Source: JBBSBY01 sp038205805 (lineage in GTDB: Bacteria > Desulfobacterota > Desulfomonilia > Desulfomonilales > Desulfomonilaceae). Taken from it: a stretch of DNA of 8,121 nt. A program made the translations under genes and the position numbers. Shown one piece after another: positions 1 through 5,670 of this stretch. Every line of letters begins with the position of its first letter. Position 1 is the stretch's first letter. Under the pieces are notes generated by a model that was not told the DNA's origin, searched no databases, and saw nothing but the letters and a program-made list of their open reading frames with translations. The stretch covers positions 1 to 8,121 of the forward strand of contig JBBRBO010000155.1 of assembly GCA_038205805.1 (NCBI GenBank), written 5' to 3'.

Positions 1-3
1 GAA

Positions 4-50
4 CCTTCTTGAAAGAAGGCTTCTCCCCGAACCCCTCTCCAAGAACTGTT
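4..50 (+). terminator. Terminator-like hairpin at the left edge
   Basis: A perfect 6-bp stem (4-9 with 14-19) closes a four-base loop and is followed by a C-rich stretch ending near AACTGTT. This layout resembles a hairpin plus pyrimidine-rich tail that I recall downstream of genes in sulfate-reducing deltaproteobacteria. If so, it ends a plus-strand gene lying left of the window. There is no clean T-run, so the assignment rests mostly on resemblance. Confidence 0.3.
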
Positions 51-54
51 AAAT

Positions 55-98
55 TGCCGAAACCGGCTTTTCTCAAGGATAAAAGGCCGCTTTCGGCA
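55..98. other. Strong imperfect hairpin of about 16 bp
   Basis: The arm TGCCGAAA (55-62) pairs perfectly with TTTCGGCA (91-98). After one C-C mismatch, 64-71 pairs with 82-89 with a single G-T wobble, leaving a 10-base loop (72-81). Neither strand has a T-run directly after the stem. It could be a second, bidirectional terminator behind the upstream gene, or a REP-like intergenic element. The pairing is seen directly; the role is a guess. Confidence 0.5.
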
Positions 99-301
99 TA
101 TTAAACATTCTCAGATAGACGTCGAAACAACCTACCTTCCCCAAAAGAGTCTTCACCAATGTTACTCGTTGGAAAGCACTTTGGTATTAAACGATCCTTT
201 TCAATTAACGGAGCCACGTTACCAGGACGCAACCGGCTGAATGTAAACTCAGCCTTTCCGTCTTGTCTTCCTATATACTTCCGCATGTTGATACCTGTAA
301 T
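99..301. other. Gene-free stretch with nothing recognisable
   Basis: No convincing coding sequence, RNA gene or repeat was found here. Short open frames exist on both strands, but they lack Shine-Dalgarno sequences and have implausible protein composition. TATATA at 272-277 could be a -10 element for the structured leader that follows, but I find no acceptable -35 element at the right distance. Confidence 0.4.
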
Positions 302-430
302 CGTTCACCGGGGGTTTGCGTCGGGTTTACGGCCCTGCCGTATGTAATCCCAAATGGTTGCGCTCTTCCTGGTGAACGGTTACCACTTACCGGCCGGTTC
401 CGCCTACCATAGGCGTTTGCTCCGGCCATT
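302..430 (+). promoter_or_regulatory. Structured leader upstream of the flavin-fold/dikinase operon
   Basis: Two nested structures stand in tandem. The first is closed by a perfect 8-bp inverted repeat, CGTTCACC (302-309) with GGTGAACG (371-378). It encloses a smaller hairpin in which TACGG pairs with CCGTA (about 327-342). The second is GGCCGG (392-397) with CCGGCC (422-427), enclosing a perfect 6-bp hairpin CGCCTA (401-406) with TAGGCG (410-415), and followed by ATTTTAC. The order, a closed domain then a terminator-like hairpin with a short T-run about 60 bases before the start codon, resembles an attenuator or riboswitch. The sequence does not match any riboswitch consensus I know. The pairings are observed; regulation is inferred. 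Confidence 0.4.
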
Positions 431-493
431 TTACTTCGATCAGAGAAATTCGAATGCGTCTCCGCAAAACACGATACAAACACACAAGGAAAA

Positions 494-1027
494 ATGATAC
501 TATCGGCTGCGGCGCTTGGGGTGAACGCGCTAGGCGTAACAAAGTTCCGGAATGTCCCCGAAAAGTGTGAATCAGTGTCGGAAGAAAATAGCATCGAAGT
601 GGAAATTAAGGCTCTGTTGGCGTCCCAGAAGTTCGCCGTCCTCTCGACTCAGGAAGAGAACCGCCCGTATACGAGTCTTGTGGCCTTTGCCGCGACGGAC
701 GATCTGAAGTCGATTTTTTTCGCCACGACTCGCTCAACACGGAAGTACGCCAATATGGCGGCACGGTCGGGAACGGCTCTCCTTGTAGACAACCGCTCTA
801 ATCGTTCTGAAGATATTCGCTCGGCCACCGCGCTTACGGTTTTGGGTGACGCGACGGAAGTTCCCGCCTCTGAGCGACCGCAATGGGCCGCCCTCTATAT
901 CGCCAAACACCCGCACATGCGTGAATTCCTTTCGTCTCCCTCCACGGCTCTCATGACGATGATAGTGGAATCTTATCTCCTCGTCAGGCGCTTTCAGAAC
1001 GTCACTATACTGAAGATCAATCCATGA
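494..1027 (+). CDS. Pyridoxamine 5'-phosphate oxidase-like (FMN-binding split barrel) protein
   Basis: This 177-residue cytoplasmic protein belongs to the PNPOx-like split beta-barrel superfamily, whose members bind FMN, F420 or heme. The barrel runs from about residue 34 to 175: a leading helix (IEVEIKALLAS), the strand FAVLSTQEENRPYTSLVAFA (47-66), and FFATTRSTRKYANM (75-88), which matches the region that usually contacts the flavin phosphate. The substrate is unknown; true PdxH activity should not be assumed. The ATG at 494 follows AAGGA (486-490), a rather tight 3-base spacing. The in-frame GTG at 575 (Val28) would give a more typical family length but has no Shine-Dalgarno sequence. The stop overlaps the next gene's start by four bases (ATGA), so the two are probably translationally coupled and functionally linked. 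Confidence 0.85.
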   Translation: MILSAAALGVNALGVTKFRNVPEKCESVSEENSIEVEIKALLASQKFAVLSTQEENRPYTSLVAFAATDDLKSIFFATTRSTRKYANMAARSGTALLVDNRSNRSEDIRSATALTVLGDATEVPASERPQWAALYIAKHPHMREFLSSPSTALMTMIVESYLLVRRFQNVTILKINP

Positions 1028-3147
1028 GCTTAGTCTTGCGACTCCAGGAAATATCCCGCTCTCCACGTGATCTCGTGGGAGGCAAGGCGGCGTCTCTGGC
1101 GAAAATGGCCCAAGCCGGCGTGCCCATCCCACCGACCGTGTGCGTCACAACGGAAGCCTACACTGCGTATGTGGACAAAACCGGCCTTCGGGATCGCATC
1201 CTCATTGAGCTGGAGCGCAAGCCCTTCCAAGAAATGAGATGGGAGGAGCTTTGGGACGCTTCATTACGCTTGCGCAATATGTTTCTTACTACGCCGCCGG
1301 CGCTCGATATACGAGATGAAGTGGTGACGGGCGTCAATGACGTTTTCCCAGGCGCTGCGCTGGTCGTGCGGTCTTCCGCTCAAGGGGAAGATTCCGCGGC
1401 CTTGTCCTTTGCCGGCGCGCACGAATCCTTCCTCAATATTCGTGGCCGCGACGGATTGTGGGACCACGTGCTCCTTGTGTGGGCTTCCCTCTTTTCCGAT
1501 AGAGCGCTCTTGTATCAGCGGGAACTCGGGTTGGATCCCCGATCGAGCGCCATGGCCGTTGTTGTTCAGGAGATGATCCAGGGGAGTCGTTCGGGCGTCA
1601 TCTTCAGCATGAGCCCCCTTGATCCCAAGCGTGCGGTGATCGAGGCGGCCTATGGACTCAATCAGGGATTGGTGGACGGCGAGGTCGAGCCCAGTCGCTG
1701 GATCCTCGAGAGAAACACAGGGGAAATCGTTTCTTTTCAGCCGCCTATCGAGACCGGCGCCGGGAGTGACGGAGTGAGCCTACGGAACGCCGGACTTCCG
1801 CTCAATGGAACGGAGACGCTGGAGGTGTTCCGATTAGGGCGGAGAACGGAAATGTTGTTCGGCTCACCCCAGGACGTGGAATGGACGTACAGGGATTCCG
1901 TGCTGATAGCTCTTCAATCAAGGCCCGTAACAACCGGTCAAGGGGCGGGAGATGACCGCGCGTGGTACATCACTCTGCGACGATCGTACGCCAATCTCCT
2001 CACATTACGGGACGAGATGGAGAATGAATTGCTCCCCAAGATGGAGCTGGAAGCCGCTGCGCTCGGCGCCGTGAATCTCAAGAGTCTTTCAGACGACGGC
2101 TTATGCGCGGAGGCCGAACGTCGCAAGGGTATACTCGATTACTGGGAAAAAGAGTATGTGGACAAGTGTATCCCATTCGCTCACGGGGTGCGTCTCTTCG
2201 CTGAGGTCTACAATGACCACGTGCGGCCGGCGGATCCTTTTGAATTTGTGGACCTGCTCCATGACCCGGACATGTTGAGCGTCAAGAGAAACGCGAGCCT
2301 CCGAGAGCTGGCACAGGGCATTCGGGAAGACCCGGACTCATTGCGTTGCCTTCGAGAGGACCACGTTGAAAGCTGCGGAGAAAATGTGCAAAAGCTCCTT
2401 GCTCGGTGGCGGGAGGCGTTCGGGGTTTTTTCCTGGGATTCTGCGAACCTCCTGGAGCAATCACGGCAATTGGCGGACCTACTCGAGGCGTACATCAGTA
2501 TGGGTCCGCAGTCCACCTTTGAGAGCGCTCAGGCAAAGGTGGAACTCGCCGGTAAATTTGTCGAGACGTTCCCTGAATCAGAAAGAGAATACGCCGCCAA
2601 GCTGCTTGATCTCGCTCGATCAAGCTACCGTCTCCGGGATGACGACAATATCTACATCGGCAAGATTCGACGCCGCTTTCTCGAGGCGGAAGAAGAACGT
2701 GAATGCCGCTCGCTGACTGTGTGTCCAATAGGGCCGCTCCCGCAGAAGCCTGTTTCCACTTCTGGGTCGCAGCCGTTTACGTCTGAAGAGCAAACCGGCT
2801 CTCCGTCGTCGCTCTTCAGGGTTCAGGCGCGGCAAATCGTGGGGCAACCGGCGGGTCCGGGAGTGGCCACAGGTAAGGCGCGCGTAATCCGCACATCCGA
2901 AGATCTCTTCACCTTTCAGCCCCAGGAAATCCTCATCTGCGACGCCATTGATCCCAACATGACCTTTGTGGCTCCCCTCGCTGCGGGTATCGTGGAACGC
3001 CGCGGAGGAATGCTCATCCACGGCGCCATCATAGCCCGAGAGTACGGCATTCCATGCGTAACGGGCATTCCTCGAGCCACTGAGGTCATCCATACGGGCG
3101 AGAGGGTTACGGTGGATGGGTTTCTCGGTCTTGTCATTATTGGATGA
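1024..3147 (+). CDS. PEP synthase-like dikinase (PPDK ATP-binding domain plus phosphohistidine domain, no TIM barrel)
   Basis: This 707-residue protein starts with a PPDK_N ATP-binding domain (about 1-305). Nucleotide-site residues of the family are present: GGKAASLA with Lys21, VVRSSAQGED with Arg116, DVEW with Glu286 and LQSRPV with Gln298 and Arg300. The C-terminal PEP-utilizers swivelling domain (about 605-707) has the GPGVATGKARV entry motif and the catalytic His666 in GGMLIHGAIIAREYGIP. A Ser/Pro-rich linker (about 573-597) precedes it. The roughly 300-residue PEP/pyruvate-binding TIM barrel of true PpsA or PpdK is absent. The domain order matches rifampin phosphotransferases, in which ATP phosphorylates the His and the His then phosphorylates an acceptor. 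The middle region (about 305-570) is mostly helical and holds FAHGVRLFAEVYND (385-398) and DPFEFVDLL. It looks unlike the rifampin-binding domain as I know it, so the acceptor is unknown. It is coupled to the flavin-fold gene by ATGA. Confidence 0.85.
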   Translation: MSLVLRLQEISRSPRDLVGGKAASLAKMAQAGVPIPPTVCVTTEAYTAYVDKTGLRDRILIELERKPFQEMRWEELWDASLRLRNMFLTTPPALDIRDEVVTGVNDVFPGAALVVRSSAQGEDSAALSFAGAHESFLNIRGRDGLWDHVLLVWASLFSDRALLYQRELGLDPRSSAMAVVVQEMIQGSRSGVIFSMSPLDPKRAVIEAAYGLNQGLVDGEVEPSRWILERNTGEIVSFQPPIETGAGSDGVSLRNAGLPLNGTETLEVFRLGRRTEMLFGSPQDVEWTYRDSVLIALQSRPVTTGQGAGDDRAWYITLRRSYANLLTLRDEMENELLPKMELEAAALGAVNLKSLSDDGLCAEAERRKGILDYWEKEYVDKCIPFAHGVRLFAEVYNDHVRPADPFEFVDLLHDPDMLSVKRNASLRELAQGIREDPDSLRCLREDHVESCGENVQKLLARWREAFGVFSWDSANLLEQSRQLADLLEAYISMGPQSTFESAQAKVELAGKFVETFPESEREYAAKLLDLARSSYRLRDDDNIYIGKIRRRFLEAEEERECRSLTVCPIGPLPQKPVSTSGSQPFTSEEQTGSPSSLFRVQARQIVGQPAGPGVATGKARVIRTSEDLFTFQPQEILICDAIDPNMTFVAPLAAGIVERRGGMLIHGAIIAREYGIPCVTGIPRATEVIHTGERVTVDGFLGLVIIG

Positions 3148-3253
3148 ACCGTCGGCCGGCTCCTACTCTTGGAAAGCTTAACGAATCTGAAATAGTGTAC
3201 TCGAACGGGGAATGAATATTCGGTAAGGCGCGGTGGGAGTGAGAAAAATGGTT

Positions 3254-3281
3254 GGGGAATCCCCGCATCAGGAAATTCCCC
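3254..3281. terminator. Weak hairpin behind the dikinase gene
   Basis: GGGGAAT (3254-3260) pairs perfectly with ATTCCCC (3275-3281) around a 14-base loop. It sits about 107 bases after the dikinase stop, in the convergent gap before the minus-strand gene. It is followed only by TTAGCATTA, not a T-run, so termination is possible but unproven. Confidence 0.25.
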
Positions 3282-3309
3282 TTAGCATTACGGGGAGGAT
3301 GAGCCCGGG

Positions 3310-3366
3310 CGTCGTCCAATTGTAACGACGACCAAGGGTGTAAGGTGTTATTGGGTCACGTCGTCG
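3310..3366. repeat. Competing GTCGTC / GACGAC inverted repeats in the convergent gap
   Basis: CGACGAC (3326-3332) can pair either with GTCGTC upstream (3311-3316, 10-base loop) or with GTCGTCG downstream (3360-3366, 27-base loop). The two hairpins exclude each other. They lie just past the end of the minus-strand cysteine-rich gene and could contribute to its 3' end, but no T-run follows on either strand. Confidence 0.35.
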
Positions 3367-3380
3367 CTTGAGGGTCCTGC

Positions 3381-3821
3381 CTACCTGCCGCACACGGGAA
3401 TGGTTTCCACGAGGTACGTTTGGGGAAGCATAACCGGACGGCAAACCGGTTTATAGACGACATTGTACCAGGGTACCGACACCGGTTCCGCATAGTAGTA
3501 GGGCACCTTTTGCTGAATTGTCTCGCAAAAAGGCTGCGGGCGACATTGGGTGCAGGGACTTTGTCCGCAGGCCATACCTACGGGTGTGCCTCGAACGAGC
3601 ACGCTTTGGGTCTTATACCCGACCTTTTGCACCATAACCGTGCGGGTGCACGGCACGACTTGAGCGACCATTTCCGTTCGAGTACACGGCACCATTCTGG
3701 TGACATAGCACTGCTGCGGTTGCGGTCCGCAGTTCGGCGGCGGGCACATAGCGAAGGCTGCTCCCAACGAGAGCACAACCAACAGCAAGGCGCTCACCAC
3801 CACGACCATAACCCTTTCCAT
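3381..3821 (-). CDS. Exported cysteine-rich repeat protein of unknown function
   Basis: This predicted 146-residue protein begins with a Sec signal peptide: a Glu-Arg start, a long hydrophobic stretch (about 4-20) and a likely cleavage site after AFA at residue 24. Cys26 is not a good lipobox because Met precedes it. The mature part has 11 cysteines and many prolines and tyrosines. It contains a 12-residue tandem repeat, MVPCTRTEMVAQ (43-54) and VVPCTRTVMVQK (55-66). Later come a CGQSPCTQC cluster and a Tyr/Val/Pro-rich tail. The composition suggests a disulphide-stabilised envelope or surface protein; I do not recognise the family. I prefer the ATG at 3821 because GAGGT lies at a good distance upstream. 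The in-frame GTG at 3833 would add four residues but has no ribosome-binding site. Confidence 0.7.
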   Translation of the reverse strand: MERVMVVVVSALLLVVLSLGAAFAMCPPPNCGPQPQQCYVTRMVPCTRTEMVAQVVPCTRTVMVQKVGYKTQSVLVRGTPVGMACGQSPCTQCRPQPFCETIQQKVPYYYAEPVSVPWYNVVYKPVCRPVMLPQTYLVETIPVCGR

Positions 3822-4137
3822 GATGGACCTCACTTAAAGTGATTTGTGATTTCCTTATAGGGATAATCGACGGGTCAACTCTATCACAATGAGCGAAATG
3901 TTTCAACCGGTTAATGGCAAAAAAGAATCCGAAATAGATAAAAAACTAAAGCTAAGCATGAGCTAAAAGGACGCCGAGAAAGTCCCGCATACAGCCGCTG
4001 TTCACCACCCGCTTGTCGTCACCTTAGTGGCTACTCGCAGGGCTGGTCACTCTCCACTGAGCGCGCCGAGCCCCCTTATGTCGGGACGCGAGAGGTCGGC
4101 TGGGCGTCGTCCAACATGGGACATCAAATGGGTAAGA
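3822..4137. other. Gene-free stretch between two minus-strand genes
   Basis: No supported gene lies here. A short inverted repeat, TCACTT (3830-3835) with AAGTGA (3837-3842), sits at the ribosome-binding region of the cysteine-rich gene and could be an operator or a small hairpin. AT-rich DNA with two A-runs (3917-3950) would read as T-runs on the minus strand, but I find no good stem in front of them for a terminator of the upstream small gene. ACAGC/GCTGT (3991-4001) is a minor palindrome. Confidence 0.4.
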
Positions 4138-4338
4138 TTATCTCTTCCCGGTAACTTCAATGAGTGTTTTTATGAAGAAGTAGGCGAACAGGGCGAAGGC
4201 TATGGCCCGCGCCAGGATAAGCTGATTGAATTCCTCCCTTGCTAGAAAGGATTGCATGAGATAGTAACCGAGCACGGCCATGCCTATAGCTGAAAGGACG
4301 ATTTTGAGCGTGGGGTTCAAAAATTGTTTACTGTTCAT
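4138..4338 (-). CDS. Small protein with two membrane helices
   Basis: This 66-residue protein has two hydrophobic segments, roughly residues 10-31 (ending GYYLMQSFL) and 41-61 (LILARAIAFALFAYFFIKTL). They are separated by a short charged turn (AREEFNQ), and both ends are basic. That pattern predicts an inner-membrane hairpin with both termini probably in the cytoplasm. The ATG follows GGAG at a 7-base spacing on the minus strand, which supports the start. I do not recognise the family. The nearest genes on both sides are more than 300 bases away, so it appears to be a single-gene unit. Confidence 0.65.
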   Translation of the reverse strand: MNSKQFLNPTLKIVLSAIGMAVLGYYLMQSFLAREEFNQLILARAIAFALFAYFFIKTLIEVTGKR

Positions 4339-4418
4339 CGTGCGTCTCCGAAAAGGTGTGCTCCGAGGTAATCTCGAATAAGTTTCAGGTCTTCCGATTA
4401 TTCATGTTTCGTCTATGT

Positions 4419-4449
4419 ATTTTAATGACTTAATTGATTTTCTTTTCAA
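4419..4449 (-). promoter_or_regulatory. Candidate promoter for the small membrane protein
   Basis: On the minus strand, TTGAAA (4449-4444) and TAAAAT (4424-4419) resemble -35 and -10 elements, but the 19-base spacer is longer than ideal. It overlaps the plus-strand candidate promoter, giving a back-to-back arrangement. Confidence 0.25.
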
Positions 4450-4462
4450 AAAATGCTATGGT
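4434..4462 (+). promoter_or_regulatory. Candidate sigma70-type promoter for the DUF4388 gene
   Basis: TTGATT (4434-4439) and TATGGT (4457-4462) are separated by exactly 17 bases, and TGC just before the -10 makes an extended -10 motif. Each hexamer matches the consensus at four of six positions. Transcription would start near 4469, leaving a leader of about 230 bases before the ATG at 4699. Confidence 0.4.
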
Positions 4463-4468
4463 AGCCAA

Positions 4469-4698
4469 AATTACCCGTATGTTCGTTCATTCTTGCCAGT
4501 GATATACATTTTCGACGAACCGCGGTAGCTGTTCGGCAATGGTTCACCCGGCATCCGTCGATTTTGCTGCCGGTGAGAGTCGGAGGGGTTAGTCATTATA
4601 GCCTCCGGGTAGCCCATCGACATTCCGACCGTTTGGGTGGTTCGTTTACTCTTTGTTTGCGTAAGGCCGCCGACGAAGGGTCCAGGAGATCGGTTATC
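4469..4698 (+). promoter_or_regulatory. Long structured 5' leader of the DUF4388 gene
   Basis: This gene-free stretch carries several inverted repeats. CACCCGGCA (4545-4553) pairs with TGCCGGTG (4568-4575) with one bulged C. CGGAGG (4581-4586) pairs with CCTCCG (4602-4607). GTCGAT (4557-4562), inside the loop of the first hairpin, can pair with ATCGAC (4616-4621), which would make a pseudoknot-like arrangement. No known riboswitch consensus was recognised. A strong ribosome-binding site, AGGAGA (4684-4689), ends the leader. Confidence 0.35.
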
Positions 4699-5037
4699 AT
4701 GTTCAGCGCCGAAGATAAGCCCATCGGTTTCAGCGGTACGATAACTCATACGAGTTTGCTCGATATTGTGCAACTAATATGTATAGGCCGACATACTTGT
4801 CGGATGCGCGTTAAGAGCGGAGTTGACATAGGGACCGTATACTTTCGCGACGGCGAAATCATACATGCCCAAACCAATGGTTTACAAGGTGAAGAAGCCT
4901 TTTACACGATCTTAACCTGGCGAATGGGGCTCTTCGAATGTGATGAAACGGAGCCTGAAATGGTAACCATTCACGAGAGTTGGGATTTTCTCCTCATGGA
5001 GAGCATGCGACGGGCCGATAAAGCTCCTGGGCATTGA
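4699..5037 (+). CDS. Single-domain DUF4388 protein
   Basis: The 112-residue product is almost entirely one DUF4388 domain. Family landmarks are seen in order: FSGTITHTSLLDIVQLI (about 11-27), where the family usually has a GxLxxxSLxDLLQLL-type start; the VYFRDGEIIHAQTNG strand-turn-strand (about 47-61); GEEAFYTILTW (about 64-74); and GLFECDE. DUF4388 domains are common in deltaproteobacteria and other gliding or GTPase-rich lineages, and often occur in signalling proteins beside MglA/Roadblock genes. They are thought to mediate protein-protein contacts; no enzyme activity is expected. The ATG at 4699 has AGGAGA nine bases upstream. An in-frame TTG at 4564 would add 45 residues without family resemblance. 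It likely acts as an adaptor for the GTPase module downstream. Confidence 0.85.
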   Translation: MFSAEDKPIGFSGTITHTSLLDIVQLICIGRHTCRMRVKSGVDIGTVYFRDGEIIHAQTNGLQGEEAFYTILTWRMGLFECDETEPEMVTIHESWDFLLMESMRRADKAPGH

Positions 5038-5101
5038 AATTCGTCTACAACACCGGCAATTCACGCGCAAAGACCGGTCTACGCCCTGTTAACGGTTACT
5101 C

Positions 5102-5140
5102 GGAATCTTCACACGGTTATAAGTGAAGATCCCTATTTTG
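5102..5140 (+). terminator. Probable intrinsic terminator after the DUF4388 gene
   Basis: ATCTTCAC (5105-5112) pairs perfectly with GTGAAGAT (5123-5130) around a 10-base loop. The stem extends by two G-C pairs past a bulged A. It is followed by CCCTATTTTG, a weak T-tract starting four bases past the 8-bp stem. It lies about 70 bases after the DUF4388 stop and would separate that gene from the Roadblock gene. Confidence 0.45.
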
Positions 5141-5157
5141 TATGCTCATGCTGTACA

Positions 5158-5223
5158 TCGGAAGGTTTCCGAGCGTCAATTCAGCTCATAATCGCAGTTG
5201 GTCTCAATGGGACCGGATGAGCT
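5158..5223 (+). promoter_or_regulatory. Structured leader in front of the Roadblock gene
   Basis: A perfect hairpin, TCGGAA (5158-5163) with TTCCGA (5167-5172), is followed by a two-part stem. Its outer arm AGCTCAT (5183-5189) pairs with ATGAGCT (5217-5223), and it encloses GGTCTC (5200-5205) with GGGACC (5209-5214, one wobble, AAT loop). The outer stem ends about ten bases before the weak Shine-Dalgarno GGA (5234-5236), so folding could influence translation. No promoter could be assigned with confidence in this gap. Confidence 0.35.
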
Positions 5224-5244
5224 CTCAGTGTCTGGATAATCAAA

Positions 5245-5661
5245 ATGGCAGATCTTGTTTTAACAAAGAAATCGTTGGATCGCATTGACGCCGTATTGGA
5301 GGGCCTGCTTGTCCGTAGCGGCGCGCATACCGTGCTCCTTATCGACAAATCTGGACAACTGATAAGCTATCAAGGCGCCATGGACCAAGAAAAGGTCGCG
5401 TCCTTGGCGGCTTTGACGGCAGCAAACTTCGGGGCCACCACGGCTATAGCGCGATTATTCGGCGAAGAAGAGTTCACCCTTCTCTTCCACAAAGGAAAAG
5501 TCGAGAATATTCACTTTTCCAATGTGGGCGAAGAGTATCTTATGATTACTATATTTAATAACAACACCCACTTAGGGCTCGTAAGGCTGGAAGTGCGTAA
5601 AGTGCTCGAAGAGATCGAGACCATGTTTGCGGAAAACTTGAGACAATGGTTCAATACCTGA
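5245..5661 (+). CDS. Roadblock/LC7-domain protein, MglB-like GTPase regulator
   Basis: This 138-residue soluble protein is a single Roadblock/LC7 domain. It opens with a long helix (LTKKSLDRIDAVLEGLL), then the strands HTVLLIDKSGQLISYQG (about 28-44), the central helix VASLAALTAANFGATTAIARLF (about 51-72), the strands FTLLFHKGKVENIHFSNV and YLMITIFNN, and a C-terminal helix. The family includes MglB, which binds MglA as a dimer and acts as its GTPase-activating or exchange-modulating partner. The gene lies just upstream of an MglA-like GTPase, the classic mglB-mglA order, so pairing is the natural inference. Unlike compact mglBA operons, here 157 bases with inverted repeats separate the two. 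The ATG has only a weak GGA eight bases upstream, following a structured leader. Identity to MglB itself, rather than another Roadblock subgroup, is not certain. Confidence 0.88.
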   Translation: MADLVLTKKSLDRIDAVLEGLLVRSGAHTVLLIDKSGQLISYQGAMDQEKVASLAALTAANFGATTAIARLFGEEEFTLLFHKGKVENIHFSNVGEEYLMITIFNNNTHLGLVRLEVRKVLEEIETMFAENLRQWFNT

Positions 5662-5670
5662 AATATGACT

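Noticed and set aside
2620..3093. A 157-codon minus-strand frame inside the dikinase gene
   Set aside because: It is antisense to the conserved phosphohistidine domain, and its translation looks like shadow sequence rich in Arg.
1024..3147. Naming the dikinase ppsA, ppdK or rph
   Set aside because: It lacks the PEP/pyruvate barrel of PpsA and PpdK, and its middle domain does not look like the rifampin-binding domain, so any of these symbols would mislead.
3822..3833. GTG start at 3833 for the cysteine-rich exported protein
   Set aside because: No ribosome-binding site precedes it, while the ATG at 3821 has a GAGGT at good spacing and gives a cleaner signal peptide.
3420..3842. A 140-codon plus-strand frame opposite the cysteine-rich gene
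   Set aside because: It is His- and Arg-rich, has no ribosome-binding site, and lies antisense to a frame with a signal peptide and an internal repeat.
3854..3889. Promoter for the cysteine-rich gene built from TTGACC or TTGTGA with TATAAG or TTATCC on the minus strand
   Set aside because: The good hexamer pairs have a 13-base spacer, and the pair at 17 bases matches the consensus poorly.
4027..4245. A 72-codon plus-strand frame
   Set aside because: It overlaps the small membrane protein gene on the other strand, has low-complexity Arg/Ser/Pro content and lacks a ribosome-binding site.
4564..4698. In-frame TTG start that would add 45 residues to the DUF4388 protein
   Set aside because: The added residues do not resemble any domain, there is no ribosome-binding site there, and AGGAGA sits nine bases before the ATG at 4699.
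4469..4698. Cyclic di-GMP (GEMM) riboswitch in the DUF4388 leader
   Set aside because: The leader has hairpins, but I could not find the conserved GEMM core segments, so no known class is claimed.
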